DNA from: Asterochloris sp. CNOR1
Lineage: Eukaryota; Chlorophyta; Trebouxiophyceae; Trebouxiales; Trebouxiaceae
Length of the DNA: 64,000 nt
NCBI GenBank assembly: GCA_963969365.1
Contig: OZ017761.1
Location: forward strand, 1,178,001-1,242,000
Direction of reading: 5' to 3'
Shown here: positions 10,901 to 20,900 of the stretch, one piece after another
Position numbering within the stretch: position 1 is the stretch's first letter
Layout of the letters: every line of letters starts with the position of its first letter
Position numbers and translations under genes: made by a program
Notes under the pieces: generated by a model
Database searches by the model: none
Told to the model about the DNA's origin: nothing
What the model saw: the letters and a program-made list of their open reading frames with translations, nothing else

Positions 10901-13900
10901 ACAGAACTGTGGAGGCAGAGGCTGCAGAGCCAGGTGCTGAGAGCTGGATTGGGCCCCCCCAGTTCGTGATCACCACCGAGCTTGAACGCCTGCTTTTGGA
11001 AGCAGAGAATTGCTGGGGGTTTGACGCCTTTCAGATGTCTGAGGCTTGCAGTAACCAAGCCCTATCGGTGCTGACCTTCCACCTCATCAAGGTGGGGGAC
11101 TACAAATAGTGACCATTGAGCAAGAGTCACTGCATATTGCCAGCAGAGTGCGTGCATGCAGTGGTGTCCTGACATCATGTTCCCTAGATGGTGCTGCAGC
11201 ATGCTTCCATCTGTCAGTGCATCATCTCAGCCTTTGACCATCCGTCAATGCACCATCTCACCTGAACATCATCTCGGCACCCTTCCAGCATGCCCGCCGC
11301 ACTCTGCCTCGTTACCACTTGGTGCAAAGCTGTGGGCCCTGCTGCACCCTGCCCATTCAGGCATTGCTACCCCTTGGCCTGCATCTGGCCTCCACCAGCC
11401 AGCTGGCCGCTCATAGTCAGCTTGTGCAGTCAGCAAGTCCTCAGGACATCAGAGTGACCGCAGCCACCACAGCCTGCACGGTGATGCAGGTGTCAGGCGC
11501 TATCGATGAGCTGCAGCTGGAGGAAGTTCGTCTACTCAGCTTCCTGAGGCGGGTGGAGGCAGGGTACATGGACGTGCCATATCACAACAGGTGAATAACA
11601 CTGAGCTGCTGGTCTGGTGCCCAGCCAAGTCTACAGCTAACATGCTGAAAATCAATGGTTGCAGCTGGGTGCTGCAGGCTTGCAGAGACGATTTGCAGTA
11701 TACTCCTGTACGGTGGCATGCTGGACACCATGGTGGGAACCCTTTGTCTGCTGCAGGAGTTGCACAGCCACAGAGCTGCAAGTTATGCGCATGCGCCTGC
11801 TCAAGCTGGACCACCTCTGCTGATGGCAGTTCCCTCAGTAGGAAGCGCACCGCCACCATGGTGCAGGCATTGCACATGCAGCTGCACCCTCTGTGTGCTG
11901 CCAAGCCGTGCGCATTGCTCTACACGAGTACATCGTCCTCAACAGTGGCACTCCTGTGCCTGCAGGAACCACGCGGCCACTGTGGTGCAGGCGATGCACA
12001 TGCTACTGCGCCACAGTGGTATGCAGGAGCAGGGGATTGGCCAGGGGGCTGGCCCCATGCTGGCCTGCTACGTTGCAGCCGCCATGCACGATTTTGAGCA
12101 TGGAGGCCTGACCAATGACTTCCTGGTGGCCTCGGCCGATGAGCTGGCTCTCACCTACAATGACAGGAGCCCCTGGGAGTCGCACCACCTGGCAGCTGGT
12201 TTCAAGCTGCTGCAGAGGCCCAAGTACGACTTTTTGCTGGTGGGTTGGGAGGCCTGCAGCACCAGCTGTACCTGCCTGCTGTCATGCATTGTCTGCGTCC
12301 AGTGCAGAACGTCTGGCGAGGCGCACCATCTGGCTAGTTGCTGCAGAGGCCCGGACAACCTGCTAGTGGGCCACTGCGTCCTGCACTGGGTGTTGCCGAT
12401 GCACGCTGCTGGGTGCCACCCTTTCAGCAGTGCCCATTCCAGCATCCTGCCTGCAGAATGCTCTTGTCAGCTTGTGCTGCTTGTCAGCAGGGGTGGCCTG
12501 CACACAACTCTCCATGTCCTGCCCCCAGTCCAGGCGTCAGACAGACTGGAAGCTCCACCTCGGTTTCCTGCAGAACGCACCTGCCAGCCTGCGCAAGACA
12601 CTGCGCTCCACCATCATAGACCTCGTGCTGGCCACCGACATGAAGCAGCACTTCAACTTCATTAGCAGGTTCCAGGTAGGTAGGCAGAACTGGTCTCCCT
12701 CCTGTTGGCTCAAGCCAAAGGTAGTGGGCCATCCAAATGTGCTCAAGCGTCAGCGTGCCACCACCTGCTACATCCACCATGCGCTACGAAAGGCCAGCGG
12801 CAACCTGCAAGTGTGTCACAGTCTGCTTGTGTTGTGGGGCACCAGCAGTCTGCTGGCAGTGCCCCTAGCAGGTGTTGTGCCCTCATGGGGCAAGTCAAGG
12901 CCCCAGCTGTGAGGAGCCTGCCTGCATGATGTGCAGCAACCCTCTGCAGCCTGTGTGCCACCTGGTGTGCAGCACCTGCTGCCTCCCCACACAGCCTGCT
13001 AACGCTGCTGTGCCCACTGCTGTGCGCAGGCAACCTTCAGAATACGGCCAGAGGGCCCTGAGGGCATCCCCCTCGTGATGCCCAGCTTTGGGGCGGACGA
13101 GCAGACTTTGGCGCTGCAGGTGTGCCCAAAACCTGAAGGGCACGCTACAGCCTTATCAATAGACATCATAACTTTGAGGGACACTTGCCTATTGGGCCCT
13201 TCTGTGCCATACAGCTTGGGTTTGAGAATGAGAGCTTGCCATCTAGGGATCCTGCTGTGCAGCAGGGTGTGCCAATACACGACGCTGCAGCCGCCGTTTC
13301 TGCAGTGCAGTCTGGGCATGAAGGTAAAGGCTAGGCTAACAGGCGTCGTCCATGCAGCAGGCCCCGCCAATGCAGCAGCCGCTGCATTTGACTCCTTTGC
13401 AGGGTGCTGTGCACTGCAAGATCTCGTCCCTGTGGTGACTCCTCCTGGCTGTGGACCGAGAATGCCTGCAGGTGCCTGCACCTTAGCAGACCCTCCCACC
13501 CAGGCAGCAGCACAGGCCTGCTGCCTGTCCTGCATGCGGCACGTGTGCACATGCGAGCCCCTTGGCAACCAACCTGCTGCTGAAACACTTTAAGTCCTTC
13601 ACGGAGACGTCATGAGCGTTGATGCAGGTGGCCCCCTTGACTGTGCGGACGTGAGCCCGAGTTGCAGCAGCAAAGTTGAGTTGGTGATGATGCAGGTGGC
13701 CTTGAAGTGCGCTGATGTGAGCCACTTGGCAGCAGACCCTGTGCTGCACCACAAGTGGGCAATAAAGCTGGAGGAGGAGATGTTCAGGCAGGGGGACTTG
13801 GAGCGTGCCAAGAACATGGCTGTCTCCCCGCTGATGGACCGGCACAGCAGCGCGGGAGGGATCACGCGCACGCAAGCAGGTGCTTTTGTATGGCAGCCGC

Positions 13901-14518
13901 TTGTGCGTGCCCTTCTCACAGCCGCTGCATTTAGTCTGACACAGCAGCATGGGGTGGCATCAGGCCCACACAAGCAAGTGGGGCTGCGGTGGGTGTGGCG
14001 CATGCCAGCGTTGCTGCAGATATGCTTGAGCAGCACAGCATGTGGCAGCACATGCACATGAGCTCATGTAAACTTTTGCACAGGGTGAGGGGTCGCTGGA
14101 TTGCAGGGTGTGCTGTTGGTTGTCATGCTGCCAGCCACATGAGAGTCAGCCTAGTGTGAGGGGCCCTGGCTGTGCTGCAGGTATCCATGGCCCCGTCAGC
14201 TTGGGGTGTGAGCACAAACTACCACCGCCTTGCAGGGCTGTTCGAGAGTGTCATGCTGCCAGGCTGCAGGACAGCCCACATCCTTAACTGCCGTGCAGGG
14301 AGGTTGTGAAATGCCATAAGTTGAGGCTCAGCTGAGGGGTTGATCTCTGCCGTGCAGGGTTTTTCGAGATCGTCATGCTTCCTGCCTTTGACAAGTTCAC
14401 GGCCACCTTCCCAGGTGCCCAGCCCTTTGCAGAGGCAGCCCATTCCAACTACCTCTACTGGAAGGCACTGCAGTCACCACAGAACTCTGTCCTGCCCCCC
14501 AAGGCTGCCAACCCCTGA
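4962..14518 (+). CDS. Class I 3',5'-cyclic nucleotide phosphodiesterase (start not determined)
   Basis: Hydrolyses cAMP and/or cGMP. Exons: 4962-5158, 5820-5972, 6731-6953, 7512-7754, 9010-9440, 9728-9897, 10905-11091, 11490-11590, 11966-12239, 12574-12675, 13030-13119, 13696-13879, 14358-14518; phases agree throughout, about 838 residues from 4962. The catalytic domain starts near 10905 (FVITTELERLLLEAEN). It includes the HD-domain metal motifs PYHNRNHAATVVQ (joined across 11590/11966) and AAAMHDFEHGGLTNDFL, the substrate-pocket segment ELALTYNDRSPWESHHLA, LVLATDMKQHF, the metal Asp in ALKCADVSHLAA, and MDRHSSAGGITRTQAGFFE, ending in a normal C-terminal helix. The N-terminal half is mostly disordered Ser/Pro/Ala-rich sequence with one helical block (4962-5972, TPVDKALSFLQGML). 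Nucleotide specificity cannot be read here. The true first exon lies upstream, in 4548-4961 or under other predicted exons. Confidence 0.92.
7829..8250 (+). repeat. Donor ladder: copies of the end of PDE exon 7512-7754
   Basis: The exon end at 7701-7760 (core GGGCTCAGCCAGATGAG, then CACCATTGCAGAGGAGGAG and donor GCTG|GTGACC) recurs three times in the following intron: 7829-7886 (donor-like GCTG|GTAAGC), a poor copy at 8012-8066, and 8186-8250 (TCG|GTGAGC). A fourth fragment lies at 8305-8340. The copies are diverged and frameshifted relative to the exon. Phase continuity from 7754 to 9010 shows the first junction is the coding one. Confidence 0.7.
11758..11889 (+). repeat. Acceptor-side ladder: copies of the start of PDE exon 11966-12239
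   Basis: The exon start coding NHAATVVQAMHMLLRH is echoed at 11841-11889 (core GGTGCAGGCATTGCACATGC) and more weakly at 11758-11808 (GCAAGTTATGCGCATGCGCC). Steps are about 82 and 125 bases to the true exon. The peptide coded by the nearer copy, TATMVQALHMQLH, still resembles the metal-site helix, but it is not in the reading frame of the gene. Confidence 0.7.
12311..12480 (+). repeat. Donor copy and acceptor copy in one PDE intron
   Basis: The intron 12240-12573 contains first a copy of the upstream exon end (12311-12380; GAGGCGCACCATCTGGCTAG matches the exon's GAGTCGCACCACCTGGCAGC, then TGCTGCAGAGGCCC and a G|GTGGG-like end). It then has a copy of the downstream acceptor and exon start (12448-12480; CCTGCAGAATGCTCTTGTCA against CCTGCAGAACGCACCTGCCA). 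The acceptor copy lies 117 bases before the true acceptor at 12573. Confidence 0.75.
13621..13662 (+). repeat. Acceptor copy before PDE exon 13696-13879
   Basis: GATGCAGGTGGCCCCCTTGA at 13621 repeats the true junction GATGCAG|GTGGCCTTGAAG at 13689. Both continue with TGTGCGGACGTGAGCC or TGCGCTGATGTGAGCC. The step is 69 bases. Confidence 0.75.
14097..14315 (+). repeat. Acceptor ladder before the last PDE exon
   Basis: The true junction GTGCAG|GGTTTTTCGAGATC at 14352 is preceded by copies after CAG at 14107 (GGTGTGCTGTTGGTTGTCAT), 14182 (weak), 14236 (GGCTGTTCGAGAGTGTCATG) and 14299 (GGAGGTTGTGAAATGCC, with the same CTGCCGTGCAG lead). Steps are about 75, 54, 63 and 59 bases. Confidence 0.8.
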
Positions 14519-15218
14519 GCTGGCCCGGGACAGGCCTTGCTCTGGCAGCTGTGGAGGTTGTCAATGGCTGCCGCACCTTATAGGCCTCAGATTCAGCCAG
14601 TTGGCATGGGGAGGCCAGCCCCTGAGCCGGCTGGGCGCTGCCACACACGCACCAGTATACTGCCTGGAGCTCTGGCCCACGTCGCCCCTCACAGGCATAC
14701 TGCTGGCTAAACCAAGTCATCCCTAGTCATTTTGCTAGCACCCATCTTCCATCCATCTGTCGAGGTCCAATTAGATCACAGGGGACCACACCGCAATTGA
14801 CAACCAAGCAGGAATATCTTGCAGCTCACACCCGCCGCATTTGGTTGAATACTGGGCTGTTGCCACCCATATGAGCTGGCACTGTATAGCTGGACCAGAT
14901 TGTTGATACAGTGCTTGCTCATCACTCTGTGTTGTAGCCGTAAGCTGCACATTCTGAATGGGCTGTGCGCACTCGTGTGAGGGCCTGTTTGATATGGCAG
15001 GCCTGCTACGCAGCGCTTTCACAGATCTTTGCAGCAGATCACAATTTGCACAGTCTTTTGAGTTGTGAAACCCGCCGCCGCCTTCGTTGCAAGTGCAATC
15101 TTTGTTGATGCCCACACCATGTTGTCTGATGAAGTCATTTGTAACAATGCAGCATCTTCCTCGGGAAGCATCATGTGCTCACAAACAAGACCTAGCATGT
15201 AATCTATGAGCATAAGCG
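14519..15218. other. Convergent intergenic region, PDE and amidohydrolase 3' ends
   Basis: This should contain both 3'UTRs. A minus-strand open frame at 15019-15276 overlaps the end of the amidohydrolase but has no recognisable domain, and I treat it as fortuitous. No other structure seen. Confidence 0.5.
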
Positions 15219-18200
15219 CTACAGTTCTGTCCTTTGGAGAGGTGCTGACCTGATGAGCTGCTGTTGCTGCAGCCATTCCATGGCAACACTGGCATGCAGG
15301 CTTGCCCCCACTGGTAGCTGGCTTTCCAGCATCTGCATCTGCGGAGTGTGCAACTTGTTGGTTGTGCAGCTCTTCTCATCACCAATCCCCAAGAAGACAA
15401 AGGTCCCAGGCGCAGCCTCTGCAGCAAGCATAGCGTGGTTGCTGCGTGCCATCTTGACAGCTTATGAGTACCCAAGAATATAGTTACCCAAGAAGCGGCA
15501 CAAGAGCACCTCATTCGCAGCACAGAGCATCTCTTGTGACAAGACCTTGCCAATGTCCACACAGTACAAAGTGTCTGGGGAGGTACCAGGCACACAGCCA
15601 ATCTCAGCAGCTTCACACTCGTGTATAGAGATAACAGATCCAGCGGCCACAGTGTGGAGACAGGTGCAACCCAGAGGCAGCTGCTAGTGCCAGTGTCAGG
15701 CACCACAGGTGTGAAGCAGTCGAACGCTACATGATTGCCAGCCTGACTGCTGCTTTGCAAGGCCGGCAAGGATTCTGCCAGGTGTAGCTGCCGAGCTGCA
15801 ACACTGGGTGGCGTGGCCTTTGCACTGCGTGGGGGTGGCCCAGCTCAATGCATGCAGACTAGATGCTATCTGCTGCTCAGAGTGCAGCTGGCCGGCAGCT
15901 GAGAGGTGTACTCACCTTTTCCAGAAGGCATGTGGTGGTGGAGGCGGAGTAGTTTCCCTTCAAGACTTTCACTGCCAGCCTGGGAGCATGGCAGGCACGG
16001 GAACCGCAAGCTTGCCAAAGCAGACAAAGTTGGAGGTCGTGAGTGACTTGGGGGCCAATACACTCACCTTGCAGAAAGCCCATGTCCTCGGCAACAAAGG
16101 TCTTGTCTACATCCTGATACTTGACTGCATCAGGGCCCAGCCCTGCAGTGCAGTGCAGCTGATGTTGCTCACCCTGCAGGAAGCCCATGTCCTCAGCCAT
16201 GAAGGTTTTGTCAGTTTCTTCAAATATTGCCACATCAGGGCCCAGGCCTGCACGACACACAGCACCAGGCATGTCAGGCACAGCTGCAAATCCGACAACC
16301 CCTCATCACGACCCAGGGCCTGCAGGGCAAAGGAGGTGTTGGTTCACAAGCCGCGGCCCACATACCCCACCTCGGCCAGCATGTGCAGCACAGGCAGCGC
16401 CAGAAATGCAGTATCCAGGGCCGCGCAACTGCAGAGCCACGTAGGGTGTCATGGCCAGCCTGCCTTACTCATGGGGGGACCCCAGCTTCAGACGGCATGC
16501 ATCAGACACAAAGTCCTGCCCTGGTGGGCTTCTTGAAGCTTCACGCGGTTGCCTGCCTCGATGTGCCGCCCACCTTGTAGGGCCTGCCGCACCACGGCCA
16601 GCACGCCAGCATCATTGCGCACAGGCACATATGCCTGCTTCGTCCACTGGGTGCTGACTTGAGCTCCATACATGGCGCCAGACGCATTCACGACTTCCTC
16701 CACTCGTCTGCGCAATCTGTCGAGCTGCGGGGTGGTGAAGGCGTTGATGGTGCCTGTGATGTTGGTGCTGTCAGCGTGAATGTTGGGGGAGCCCTGGCCT
16801 GCAGCAGGGGATAGACGCCTCTGTGCTGCAGGGGCGCCCACAGCTGTGGTACAGCCAAGGCAGTGATTCAGCCTGTGGATCTGTGCTGTCAGCGTATTTA
16901 AGCGCAGACCTCTGCCCCTGCAGGGCCAGCATATGTGCCTGGACAGGAGTCTGCAGCTGTTGAGGTTGTGCGAATACGGCATTTGTGTATCTGTTGGCAT
17001 GGTTGTTGGGGAGCCCTGATCGGCAGGGCAGTCCCACTCACAGCATTTTTGGCAGGACCTCTTGCAGGATCTTTTGGCAGGCAAATCAGCCTCAGCGTCT
17101 GGCAAGCAGTGCCACGTGAAGCTGTCTGTGTGCTGTGGCGGCCCTGCTCGGAGGACAGTCAGGCATGCCTATCTGTAGTAGTGAGTTGTTCTAAGCAGCA
17201 GGCAGGCAGCAGCAAGGGCCAGATTGGAGACTACGTCTGCAGGGAAGGCCCTGAAGGAGGCAGGCCTCACCCCACAGCAAGCAGGGCATGGTTGCCGGCA
17301 CAGCTTGGCTCTGCATGCAGCTTGTTCCTAGCAGGCAGGGCACACTCCTGTCCTGTAGGCAGGCTGGGCTAGATTGCTGCTGCTGATGAGGCAGGGTGGC
17401 AACCAGCAAGTGTGCTGACAAGCACGAGTGTGTTGATGGGCACTGTCTCTCCAGGCAGCTCGTATGCTGGGTAGCTCTGCAATGCAGAGCCTGGCCGGCC
17501 GAACTGCAGGAGCTTTCCGGTGGCTGCTCCCGCGACGAGGCGCAATGGACGCCCGCTGCAGCTGAGGCTGTCTGTGCAAAGAGCACCTGGCACAGGCATG
17601 CTTCCCAAGAACCCTCTCCTGCTGACCCCAGGACTCCAACTTCACCAGGAGGGTTGACTGGTGTGTATGATTTGAACTGATAAAGGTGACTTCCTCCTGT
17701 GCGCTCTGCAACAGGGAGCACAGCACTGCACACGGCAGGCAGCGTCCCCAAGCTCTGCAGCATCCCTGAACCACTGTAATTCTGTTGACCACTCGACCAC
17801 CCTGACCTGAGTTCATGCGGGTGACTCCCACCACTGCGCCCTGCACGGGGTCCGTCTCCCGGCTGACCAGGGGCTGCAGATTCATCACGGCAGCTGACGC
17901 AGCCACGACGCTGTCGACAACCACTTGAGGGGTGCCCCCATGACCGCCATGCCCTGCAGAGCAGAACCGGCGATTGAGGCTGTCAGGAGGGGCAGCAGCA
18001 GGCAGAGCATGCACCCACGGACCCAGGACGGGAGTCAGGCAGGCTGTCCTGCTGCCTGGCGCAGCAACAGCAGGCAGAGCATGCACCCAGCAGCATCTTT
18101 CCCTGGAACAGGGAGCCGAGCGCCTGTTGAGCAGGACAGGATCACAATCTGAAGCCCCTAAAAGAGTGTCCCAGGTGGTGCTTGTAAGCAGGCATGCAAG

Positions 18201-20832
18201 GTCGCGGCGACTGTGGAAATGGCATGCAGAAGGCTTTTGGCTGTCGCTGCTGTAGTGCTCAATAAGCGCCAAAACCCACAGGCATACCTGCAAAGGTGAT
18301 CCAGAACTTGTCAGTGGCCGCCATGAGGTCCCCCGCCTGCAACACCACACCAGGAATGGAGCAAGTCTGCACTGGGCCGCCTCGCAACGAATTGGAAGCG
18401 GCCTCAGGGAAGATGTGTGCATCGGCAAAGCTGCCGGGCATGGCTAAGCGATGAGGAGGCTGCTAGGCAGGGTGGCTGGCCAGATGTCAGCATTGAAGCA
18501 AGCTGCAAGGGGCTGCTCATGCTGGTGGATGTAGTGGCCAGGCTGCTGGCCGCGCATGTGGCCGAGGCAGCACCCCAGCGGTTGGGGGCAGGCAGCTGTG
18601 CTCGGTGGCCCCCTCCCATCAAAGCCAGACAAAGTCTGGGAGGCAGGAGTTGAGATGCGAACTGCCTCCTAGAATGTTGCCTGGCCTGCACACCCCTGTG
18701 CTATGCAGTTGCCCAGGTGCAGAGCCGCTGAGCAGACCAGGAGGTGTTGGGGGGTCAAGGCAACTGCTGGGGAGGACACTCACCCGGCTCTGGTGCCCAC
18801 AGGTGTGGTGAGTCACATGCAGCACCAACCTGTGCTGATGCTTCCTGATACGGTGTCTAATGCTTGTGCAGGCAAAAGGCCACACATGCAGCCCAGATTT
18901 TGTTCCAAGCATTTGCTTCTGGGAGTGGTGCGGCATGCGTGTGTGGGATGGTGCGACATGCATGTGCAGGCTGGGCGACACATGCAGCCCCAAGCACTGC
19001 CCCTGTTGACTGTTGCTGTCACTTAGCCTGCTTTGGATGGTGCCCAGAGGTGTTACGGGCCATGCATGCGGCCCAGAGTCCTCCAACCTGTGCCCATGCT
19101 TCTCAAACAGGCGTGTGGTGTGTGTGTCCCCGGCGCTCTGGGCATCTTAGACACATGCGGTCCAAGCATTGGCCCAAGCCCTACTGCTGCCGCTTGCCCG
19201 GCTCTGAACGGTTCCCACAGGTGTAGTGGGCCACACGTGCAGCCCAAACACTCCTCCCACTCCCTCCATGGCCCCCTCATCCACCATGACCTTGGCTCCC
19301 GCTCCTCCCTCCTCAGCAGGCTGCAGCCATGACCGCAATCTCAGGTTATTTCAACCACATGCAGACAAGCAGTCCCAAGTTCAAGTTTACAGCAAATGGC
19401 TCAGCCTCACCTGGAACAAAAGCACGACTGTGCCAGGCAGCGCTGCTTCCCGTGCCTTCAGAATCTTGGCGGCTGCAGCAGGCACAGGCACATGGGCTGG
19501 TCACCTCCACCAATGCCCTGTGGGGGCTCCACCAAAGGGTAGAACAGCCTGACGACCAGGCCCAAGGCAGGCCAGGTGCTCAGATGACAGCAAGCTTTTT
19601 GCTGCACCTGCCAGCATGCCTTCTGCACTCCGAGTGCAGTGGCAAGACAGTCTGACTGTGCAGCAGGAGGCAAACAATGTACCAGGCTGCAACAGTGGTG
19701 GATGCTGATCTCACCTCCCAGGAGCATGGCCATGTGGGCATCGTGCCTGCAACAGGCACGCCTCGTCTGTGCAGGCCTGCCACAAATCTTAAGGCAGAGT
19801 TTTGTGAGCAGCTGAGCTGCTGCTCTGCTGCCTGGCCTGTGCTAAGCCCGGCAGCAGTGGACGCACATATGGAGTAAGCAGGTTTGACTGCCGCTCAGCA
19901 GAGATTCTGACATTACCCCAGCTTACCCGCAGGCATGCATCATCCCTGGGTGCCGGCTTCGGTACTCCACCTCCAGCTGCTCCTGCGCTGCATTGTGTGT
20001 GAGTCAGCGGACTGCCATGCACAGGGCCAGGCCCAGGGCTGAAGCCTTGAAGTGCGTGAGGCATGGAAAGCGCTGGCCCAAAAGGCAGCAGACTCCGTGG
20101 AGCATGGGGACAGTGGCTGCCCATGCAAGTAGCAAGAGCCACGGGAGTTGCAGGGCATCTCAAGCCTGGCCTCCTCCCTGCTCAGTTGTCAGGCAGCCCT
20201 GATCTGACCGCTGCAGAACTGGGGGGCAAACAACAAAGCACGGGCGCACCTCAATGGGCAGAGCATCCATGTCAGTCCTCAGAGCGAAGCGGGGGCTGCC
20301 TGAGCCTATCTCTGCAACGATGCCCTGCTTGGCAACTGGGTGCCTGTAGTGGATGTCAAGCTTGTCCAGCTCTCCCCTGCAGGACACCAGAGGTGACTGA
20401 GACCCTGCACTCAAGCTTGTGGCAGCCAGCACGCTGAATGCGTCACTGCTGGGGACCAGTCCACTGCTGTTGAACTAGGCCCAGCACAGATGCCATCATC
20501 ACAGCATTCCACAACAGTGCCTGATGCAGCTGCGCCAGGCTGAGCAGTGAACGATGCTGCACCTCAAAAAAGCACTTGTCTTCTCCTCTTCCCATTTGAT
20601 TTCTGGGATCTGGTGCAGGGCCCTGCAGAATGCATGCTGGCTCAGCTGCAGTCAATGCATGCAGAGGCAGGCGTACGCATCTGAATGCAGTGCATTGAAA
20701 TGGGTTCTAGGTCTCAGATCCAGTCCACCTGCGTCTCTCGACAAGCCATGGTAGATTTGACCTGGCTTCCTGCAGGAGACTTTCAAGACAGCAGACTGGG
20801 ACCAGCAATATGAGTACTGTCAGGACCTTCAT
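15219..20832 (-). CDS. M20D amidohydrolase, IAA-amino-acid hydrolase (ILR1)-like
   Basis: Twelve exons assemble in frame to 419 residues, the usual family length: 20832-20729, 20622-20563, 20376-20250, 19982-19927, 19746-19715, 19472-19411, 19320-19198 (GC donor), 18336-18288, 17953-17807, 16798-16574, 16247-16173 (or its twin 16142-16068), 15418-15219. The ATG opens a signal peptide ([15 protein letters not shown]), then [44 protein letters not shown], the metal motif [56 protein letters not shown], the [10 protein letters not shown] lid-domain motif, [29 protein letters not shown] and [13 protein letters not shown]. Family members hydrolyse amide conjugates of auxin or other N-acyl amino acids, often in the ER lumen. 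The protein ends in RTEL, which only loosely resembles an ER-retention tetrapeptide. The alga's substrate is unknown. Confidence 0.93.
16068..16247 (-). repeat. Tandem duplicated 75-bp exon (copies A and B)
   Basis: Copy A (16247-16173) and copy B (16142-16068) are both exactly 75 bp. Each is flanked by CAG acceptors and G|GTGAG donors, and each enters and leaves in phase 1. They code for 25 residues identical at 17 positions: both begin GLGPD, contain DKTF and end AEDMGFLQ. The intervening segment is 30 bases, too short for a normal intron. Either copy joins 16798-16574 to 15418-15219 in frame. A further donor-side fragment lies near 15917-15945, and an acceptor copy lies before A near 16300-16325 (GCCCTGGGTCGTGATGAGG). 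Confidence 0.85.
16858..17020 (-). repeat. Acceptor ladder before amidohydrolase exon 16798-16574
   Basis: On the minus strand the exon start (CAG|GCCAGGGCTCCCCCAACA, then CGCTGACAGCACCAACATCA) is echoed near 16895-16858 (CGCTGACAGCACAGATCCAC) and near 17018-16960 (CAGGGCTCCCCAACAACCAT). Steps are about 110 bases. Confidence 0.75.
18781..19170 (-). repeat. Donor ladder: copies of the end of amidohydrolase exon 19320-19198
   Basis: Reading minus, the exon end GGGCTGCACGTGTGGCCC...CCTGTGGGAACCGTTCAGAGCC ends in a GC donor (CGG|GCAAGC). The core recurs near 19168-19141 (weak), 19079-19023 (GGGCCGCATGCATGGCCC), 18995-18966 (GGGGCTGCATGTGTCGCC), 18898-18866 (GGGCTGCATGTGTGGCC) and 18828-18781 (GCTGCATGTGACTCACCACA then CCTGTGGGCACCAGAGCCGG). 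The last ends in CGG|GTGAGTG. Steps are about 70-100 bases. Confidence 0.8.
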
Positions 20833-20900
20833 TGTAAAAAAAGGTCATTGCAGGCCTATGTCACACTTGATCCACAAAAGGTTTCCTGTCTCCCCGCATA
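20833..20900. promoter_or_regulatory. Very short divergent start-codon interval (amidohydrolase / SOUL gene)
   Basis: Only 68 bases separate the amidohydrolase ATG (20832, minus) from the first in-frame ATG of the SOUL gene (20901, plus). If both starts are right, the two 5'UTRs and a shared promoter overlap. No TATA-like element is evident. The SOUL start is less secure and could lie further right. Confidence 0.4.

Noticed and set aside
15019-15276. Possible separate small gene on minus strand downstream of the amidohydrolase
   Set aside because: It overlaps the amidohydrolase stop region in another frame and has no recognisable motif; best explained as 3'UTR sequence.
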